This document shows, in pieces, positions 58,592-64,000 of a stretch of DNA of 64,000 nt. The position numbers were made by a program, and so were the translations under genes. Under the pieces are notes generated by a model. That model was given only the letters and a program-made list of their open reading frames with translations, searched no databases and was not told the origin of the DNA. Positions within the stretch are counted from its first letter, which is position 1, and each line of letters opens with the position of its first letter. This stretch comes from Escallonia rubra. Its lineage: Eukaryota > Streptophyta > Magnoliopsida > Escalloniales > Escalloniaceae. The stretch lies in contig JAVXUO010002892.1 of the NCBI GenBank assembly GCA_033065855.1, positions 20,102 to 84,101 of the forward strand, in the 5' to 3' direction.

Positions 58592-59380
58592 GACGACTGA
58601 ATTATCGTACTGTATACCACCTTCAATAATGACCAGTGATTAGGCATTGCCGATGTAAATATCAATGCATGAATGTTACAACATGTCTACATATTTCCCC
58701 TCCACTCTTGAACAGGTAGTGGTCCTATCCCATTCAGAAAAGCACATGTTTATAAAACAGTGAATAACTCATGCTTAGTCCCATGTCTGTGGAAAATTCG
58801 GCAGCACCTCCCCGCATTTCTCCAAGTACACGACATCGATTAGGTGTTCTAACATTCATCTAACCTTGCTCAGGAAGGTTTGACGGATGTTAGAACACCA
58901 GATCTGTATGCACCCGGAGAAACACACGAGAACGTGTACCAAATATCCACGACATAGAACATAAAGCATGAGTCAAAACACTGTTTTATAAACAATTAGC
59001 TTTTCCAAACTGTCCAAACTGGACATCCAAAGGCTCATTACAAGGCATTACTTTGTAATGAGTACCTTTGAACGGGAACTAAGGGTTTCTATGCATGCAT
59101 GCGTTCAGAAATTGATAAGATATGCAAGAATCTTTCCGAAATATCAAAACTGCAGAAAGATCGTTCCATATGTTACCAATTCCACATTAAATAGAATTCG
59201 TTGGCAACGAGTTGAACCATCTCGTTGCCAATGGACTTCTCAAAACAACAACTAATATAAAGAAGGCAGGGTTTGTAAACAACGAGTAATTGAACCATCT
59301 CTGGGCAACATGGAGTAATTATGGGATGTACAAGGGCTAATTAGGGCTAACTGGGTTATTAGGGTTAATTACGATTATTA
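58592..59380. other. Transposase leader or promoter side, nothing specific recognised
   Basis: It lies upstream of the transposase start. A 20-bp inverted pair near 58845-58905 (GTGTTCTAACATTCATCTAA and its near complement TGGATGTTAGAACACC-like) could form a hairpin. If transcription starts near 63.6 kb, this stretch would be intron or leader. Confidence 0.35.
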
Positions 59381-59388
59381 ATTATAGC

Positions 59389-60000
59389 TGATTAGGGTTG
59401 ATTAGGACTAATTAGGGTTATTTAGTCCTAATTAGGGTTTAATTGTGCCGAGTAGTGATGATTAGTCCTAATTAGGGCTAATTGGGCTTAATTGGGTTAT
59501 GTTAGGGCTAATTAATGTTAATGAGGGATAGTTTCGGATAATTATAGCTGACTAGGGTTGATTAGGACTAATTAGGGTTATTTAGTCCTAATTAGGGTTT
59601 AATTGTGCCGAGTAGTGCTGATTAGTCCTAATTAGGGCTAATTAGGCTTAATTGGGTTATGTTAGGGCTAATTAATGTTAATGAGGGCTAGTTTCGGATA
59701 ATTATAGCTAATTAGGGTTGATTAGGACTAATTAGGGTTTAATTGTGCCGAGTAGTGATGATTAGTCCTAATTAGGGCTAATTAGGCTTAATTGGGTTAT
59801 GTTAGAGCTAATTAATGTTAATGAGGGCTAGTTTCGAATAATTATAGCTAATTAGGGTTGATTAGGACTAATTAGGGTTATTTAGTCCTAATTAGGGTTT
59901 TGATGGTGCCGAGTAGTGTTGATTAGTCCTAACTAGCGCTAATTAGGCGTAATTGGGTTATGTTAGTGCAAATTATGACTAATTAGGCTAACTACAATCA
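59389..60000. repeat. Tandem repeat, period about 159 bp, four copies
   Basis: Copies begin at about 59389, 59548, 59707 and 59847 (GCTGATTAGGGTTGATTAGG). The third lacks about 20 bp, making its step 140 bp. Each unit is itself built of TAATTAGGG words. Confidence 0.88.
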
Positions 60001-60253
60001 ATATGCGCATAATTGGGTTCATTTGGGCTAATTTGGGGTAATTACAGCTAATTTGAATTTCATCAGGTTCTTAGGGTTAATTAAAACTAATTAGGCTCGT
60101 TAGAGCTAATTAGGGTTAATTGATTTACTAAAATATTGTTAATCAGGACTAATTAGGGCTAATTATAGCCAGTGCTGGAGCCACGATTAGATTCCAGGGG
60201 GTGCATGCTAAAAATGTCGCATTAACCTAACTAACCTAAATTTAATGCACATT

Positions 60254-60815
60254 CAACAACCTCAATTCCGACACCTCATATAGGGTGTCGATATGGTGTC
60301 TGATACGTGTCTGACACCTCCGGACACGTGTCCGACACATACCGACACGTGTCCGACGCCTCTGGACACGTGTCCGACGCCTCCGGACACGTGTCCGACG
60401 CCCACCGACACGCACCTCCAGACACATCGGCATACGTTAATTTGTTTTTTAAATTTTGGACATCGTCGATCAGACGTGGTGTCCGTGTCTGCGCTAACTA
60501 ACATGTATCTCAATCCAATTGGGTCTCATCCTTCGTCAACAACCTCAATTCCGACACCTCATATAGGGTGTCGATATGGTGTCCGATACGTGTCTGACAC
60601 CTCCGGACACGTGTCCGACACATACCGACACGTGTCCGACGCCTTTGGACACGTGTCCGACGCCCACCGACACGCACCTCCAGACACATCGGCATACGTT
60701 AATTTGTTTTTTAAATGTCGAACATCGTCGATCAGACGTGGTGTCCGTGTCTGCGCTAACTAACAGGTATCTCAATCCAATTGGGTCCCATCCTCCGTCA
60801 ACAATCTCAATTCTC
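60254..60815. repeat. 283-bp direct duplication with ACACGTGT array
   Basis: The sequence from 60254 (CAACAACCTCAATTCCGAC) repeats from 60537 with few changes, and shorter third pieces follow near 60797 and 60862. Within each copy a GACACGTGTCCGAC word recurs about every 20-22 bp: four times in the first copy (60322, 60343, 60364, 60384) and three times in the second. Confidence 0.93.
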
Positions 60816-61134
60816 AATTCTCAAATGCTCAATGCAATAAAAATTAACAAAAATCACACATTCAATCCAATTGGGTCCCATCCTCCGTCAATAATCTCAA
60901 TATCTCAAATGCTCAATGCACAATTAACAATCTAAAATCATCAATTAACAACCTAAAATCATCAATTAATAATCGCAATTACTTCAAATGCACAGCTAAT
61001 AACCTAAAATCATCGATCAATAATCACAATTCTAAAATGCACAATTAACAACCTAAAATTATCAAACAAATGATCAATGTTCAAATGGGAAAAAATTGTT
61101 CAAAATTCACATATCCGATGCGCTTGAATTATTT

Positions 61135-62215
61135 CAATTTAGGGTTCGATTGTATTAGGGCATTCAATTTAGGGTTCAATTAGTTTCATTTAGGGTTCGG
61201 TTCGATTAGGGCATTCAATTTAGGGTTTAATTAGGGTTCAATTACTTCAATTTAGGGTTCAATTAGGGGGTTCTATTGATTCAATTTAGGGTTCGGTTGA
61301 TTTGAGGCATTCAATTTAGGGTTCAATTAGTTCAATTTAGGGTTCGGTTGGATTAGGGCATTCAATTTAGGGTTCGGTTGGATTAGGGCAATCAATTTAG
61401 GGTTTAATTAGGGGTTCAATTAGTTTAATTTAGGGTTCGATTCAATTAGGGCATTCAATTTAGGGTTCAATTACTTCAATTTAGGGTTCAATTAGGGGGT
61501 TCTATTGATTCAATTTAGGGTTCGGTTGATTTGAGGCATTCAATTTAGGGTTCAATTAGTTCAATTTAGGGTTCGGTTGGATTAGGACATTCAATTAGGG
61601 GTTCGATTAGCTTAATTTAGGGTTCGATTCGATTTGGGCATTGAATTTAGGGTTTAATTTGGGTTCAATTACTTCAATTTAGAGTTCAATTGGGGGTTCT
61701 ATTGATTCAATTTAGGGTTCGGTTGATTTGAGACATTCAATTTAGGGTTCAATTAGTTCAATTTAGGGTTCGATTGGATTAGGGCATTCAATTTAGGGTT
61801 CGGTTTTTAGATTAGGGGCAATCAATTTAGGGTTCAATTAGGGGTTCAATTAGTTTAATTTAGGGTTCGGTTGATTTGAGGCATTCAATTTAGGGTTCAA
61901 TTACTTCAATTTAGGGTTCAATTAGGAGGTTCTATTGATTCAATTTAGGGTTCGGTTGATTTGAGGCATTTAATTTAGGGTTCAATTAGTTCAATTTAGG
62001 GTTCGGTTGGATTAGGACATTCAATTACGGGTTTAATTAGTTTAATTTAGGGTTCGATTCGATTAGGGCATTCAATTTAGGGTTTAGTTAGGGTTCAATT
62101 ACTTCAATTTAGGGTTCAATTATGGTTCAATTACTTCAATTTAGTGGTCGGTTGAATTGGGATATTCAATTAGGGGGTTCAATAAGTTCAATTTAGGGTT
62201 TGGTTGGATTAGGGC
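61135..62215. repeat. AATTTAGGGTTC satellite-like array
   Basis: About 1.1 kb built of CAATTTAGGGTTCAATTAG and GGTTCGGTTGATTTGAGG words. Higher-order repetition is visible: the block from 61250 recurs near 61490, 61690 and 61920. TTTAGGG is present in each word, but the array is not a 7-bp telomere repeat. Confidence 0.9.
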
Positions 62216-62458
62216 ATCAACTAATACTAGCAAACAATAAACTTTTGTCCAAAACCAAACCAAATTGACAGACCAAACAAACCACCTCTAGTCTACAGCT
62301 TCAACCAACAATACAAGTGCACGTCGAACGTTTAATTAAATTCAAGGAGACCTCAAAAGAGGGGACGAAGACATGAAAATAAACAAGAAAAACTAACAAT
62401 ACAAGAGCAAGGTATTTTGCAGTACATACAAGGCAACCGGCATCACCACCTATATTAT

Positions 62459-62543
62459 CAGATCTTCCTCTCATTACTGTATTAAGCTGACAATGCTGCA
62501 TGATGCAGCATTGTCAGATCTTGTCTCATTACTGTATTAAGCT
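62459..62543. repeat. 31-bp palindrome between two direct repeats
   Basis: CTGACAATGCTGCAT and its exact complement (62487-62501 and 62503-62517) surround a single G. The sequence CAGATCTT..TCTCATTACTG followed by TATTAAGCT occurs on both sides (62459 and 62515). It lies in the leader side of the large CACTA element. Confidence 0.9.
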
Positions 62544-63429
62544 AAAGAAAATCAAAACCTAATTCAAATCTTGCTCTCATTGCAAATGAACCAAGCAACC
62601 TCCGGCCTCACGGGATGAAATGTACTAATCTCGTTTTCTTAAAATCGCAAATCATTCTTGAGCATCTCTCATCGAATCACCTCAACCCACAATGCCAATG
62701 CAATTGTAACCTGACTTGTCCTTGAGACAAGAAGATGATCGATATCTAGATATGGTTATTATCTCTGATTTATGAGTGTCTCTAAGGCGTTTATAAAGAT
62801 AAAATGATTGGCATAACGAGTAAGCGACAAGTTTCAATAATCTTTAACTCACCGAATGTCATTAATAACAATTACCAAAAATTACTAGTGATCAAATATA
62901 ATTCACTTTAGAGTATATATACGATACAAGTATAGTTACTAGTAACATAACATAATGAAGAATATTTTCAGGCTTTATCTTATCTTATACCATACAAATG
63001 TATGGGTTTAACAAAATTTTCTCACTTCCAACTTCAAGAGGGCTCATATGTGAAGAATGTAATCATTTTCATTTCCACAATATTCACGTGTGGTTTTCCT
63101 GAAAATATAAAACCCATTTTCTAGTTCCCTCAGTGTCTAGACCAGTAGGCTCACTACCTGTCATCACCACCCATTATTGATTGAACCCTCGACAGTGTGG
63201 ATTTTGTGGACAACTGTAAGTAGTTACTGGCTTGCTACTACACTAAAAATTCGGGTTTTTAGTTTATAGGTTACTAAACTAAGCCAAACTGTACCGCACA
63301 AATCACCACCCTTCATGATCCCCTCTTCTGATTAAGGAAATACAATCGCTCAAATAACCCACAATCCCTCACATAAACCAAATACTCATTATTAAGATCA
63401 TTACAATTTTCATGAAGCGAAAACAACCC
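62544..63429. other. AT-rich leader-side DNA of the large CACTA, nothing recognised
   Basis: No ORF, hairpin or repeat of note. If the GC-rich block 63434-63640 is a first exon, this would be part of the first intron. Confidence 0.35.
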
Positions 63430-64000
63430 ACATACCTCTAGGTTTTGAAGATGGGCGGCGCGGCAGTGGCGGCGGTGGTGCTCCGATTTTGAAGATGGGC
63501 GGCAGTGGCGGCGTCGGTGGCGGTGGCAGGCTATACCAACGTCGGGGGCTGGGTTGCCAGGGATGGCGACGGAGGTGGCAACGGAGGAGATATCGCCGGT
63601 GAGCGTTAATAGAGAGAGAGAGAGAGAGAAACGGGAGAAAGAAAAGCAGATGGATCTGGTCTTTTTAAGACCTTTACCGACGGAACACAGCCGTCGGTAA
63701 AAGTCCGTCGGCAAAACCCTACTTTCACCGACAGGTTGTTTTACCGACGGAATGATTCCGTCGCCTATATATTTTTTAAAATCATTGAAAATTAAAAAAA
63801 CCTATAAAAAATTTAACGGCGGTATATTTCGTCGGTAAAACACCGTCGCTGAAAATATGTCGGTAAAATGTTTTAACGTCAGATTTTTTCGTCGTTAAAT
63901 AGGTTTACCGATGAATTTTCATCGACGGTTGTATCCGTCGCTGAAAGGACTTTTAGCGACGGAATTTCGTCCGTCGCTAATTCCCTCTTTTCTTGTAGTG

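Larger units (their letters stand above)
52458..64000 (-). mobile_element. CACTA (En/Spm-like) element, 11.5 kb, with transposase genes
   Basis: The left end is CACTACAAGAACACAGG after TTC (52455-52457). The right end, in reverse, is CACTACAAGAAAAGAGGG and coincides with the last base of the window, so the expected TTC duplication cannot be seen. Subterminal TAGCGACGGA/TCCGTCGCTAAA repeats fill 52475-52850 and 63660-63990. The minus strand carries a TNP2-type transposase and a second, Transposase_24-type gene. A GC-rich block with an upstream CT repeat (63430-63640) ends at a GT donor on the minus strand (63433-63434) and may be the noncoding first exon. The leader side is packed with tandem repeats (59.3-62.2 kb). 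Confidence 0.93.

Noticed and set aside
60242..60817. ORFs with CPTPPDT-type repeats on both strands
   Set aside because: They read through the ACACGTGT array. The open frames come from a repeat period that is a multiple of three and are not family-like.
61135..62215. Interstitial telomere array because of many TTTAGGG words
   Set aside because: The repeat unit is about 20 bp or longer (CAATTTAGGGTTCAATTAG), not TTTAGGG in 7-bp tandem. The telomere word is embedded by chance in an AT-rich unit.
59389..62215. CRISPR-like array of repeats and spacers
   Set aside because: Repeats are direct tandem units without unique spacers, in a plant nuclear transposon.
62480..62520. MIR172-type microRNA gene
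   Set aside because: The hairpin has only 15-bp arms and a one-base loop, too short for a plant miRNA precursor, and the miR172 similarity has several mismatches.

Overview
The window is nuclear DNA from a flowering plant, most likely a eudicot. The signs are GT-AG introns, an LRR-XII type receptor kinase, an F-box-associated gene, fragments of a CYP716-like P450 and a REM-type B3 gene, and a dense load of plant Ty1/copia and CACTA (En/Spm) elements. No species can be named from the sequence alone. Transposable elements make up most of it; the only ordinary host genes recognised are two decayed ones.

Layout. 1-1669: 3' part of a copia element ending in its 3' LTR. 1762-8515 (-): an LRR receptor-like kinase pseudogene with a 2.9 kb intron holding MITE-like DNA. 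10308-14897: a decayed copia element with both LTRs and an ATTTA target duplication, filled by Helitron-like repeats and a minus-strand LTR. 15454-31757: a 16.3 kb copia element whose length comes from insertions: a 3.29 kb solo-LTR-like block (17515-20805), a Tourist-like MITE (22515-22970) and a 5.9 kb CACTA element (23787-29672, TSD GGT). That CACTA carries a P450 exon fragment and a long-TIR element (26556-28478) built around eight copies of a 21-bp palindrome. 32226-33316 (-): an F-box pseudogene; a copy of its 3' flank also sits to the left of the copia element. 37401-42100 (-): LINE remnants split by a 4.06 kb CACTA element (37704-41759, TSD TGT) that carries a B3-domain fragment. 42436-47399: a structurally complete, relatively young copia element with an inactivated reading frame. 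48059-48405: a Tourist-like MITE with TSD TTA. 52458-64000: an 11.5 kb CACTA element that ends on the last base of the window.

How the parts work together. The 11.5 kb CACTA is the most functional unit. Its minus strand encodes an unbroken four-exon TNP2-type transposase (about 1127 aa, with DUF4218 and DUF4216 regions) and, 144 bp downstream, a five-exon Transposase_24-type partner protein that appears to carry a single-base frameshift. Its ends share TIRs and TAGCGACGGA-type subterminal repeats with the 4.06 kb element at 37704-41759, which has no transposase and so could be a dependent partner. The leader side of the large element (59.3-62.2 kb) is made of tandem repeats, including seven evenly spaced ACACGTGT palindromes. 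The other CACTA (23787-29672) has different ATGCCGGCGG-type subterminal repeats and keeps only the transposase N-terminus.

All splice sites and family names come from reading the sequence by eye. Family assignments rest on motifs, not on a database search.
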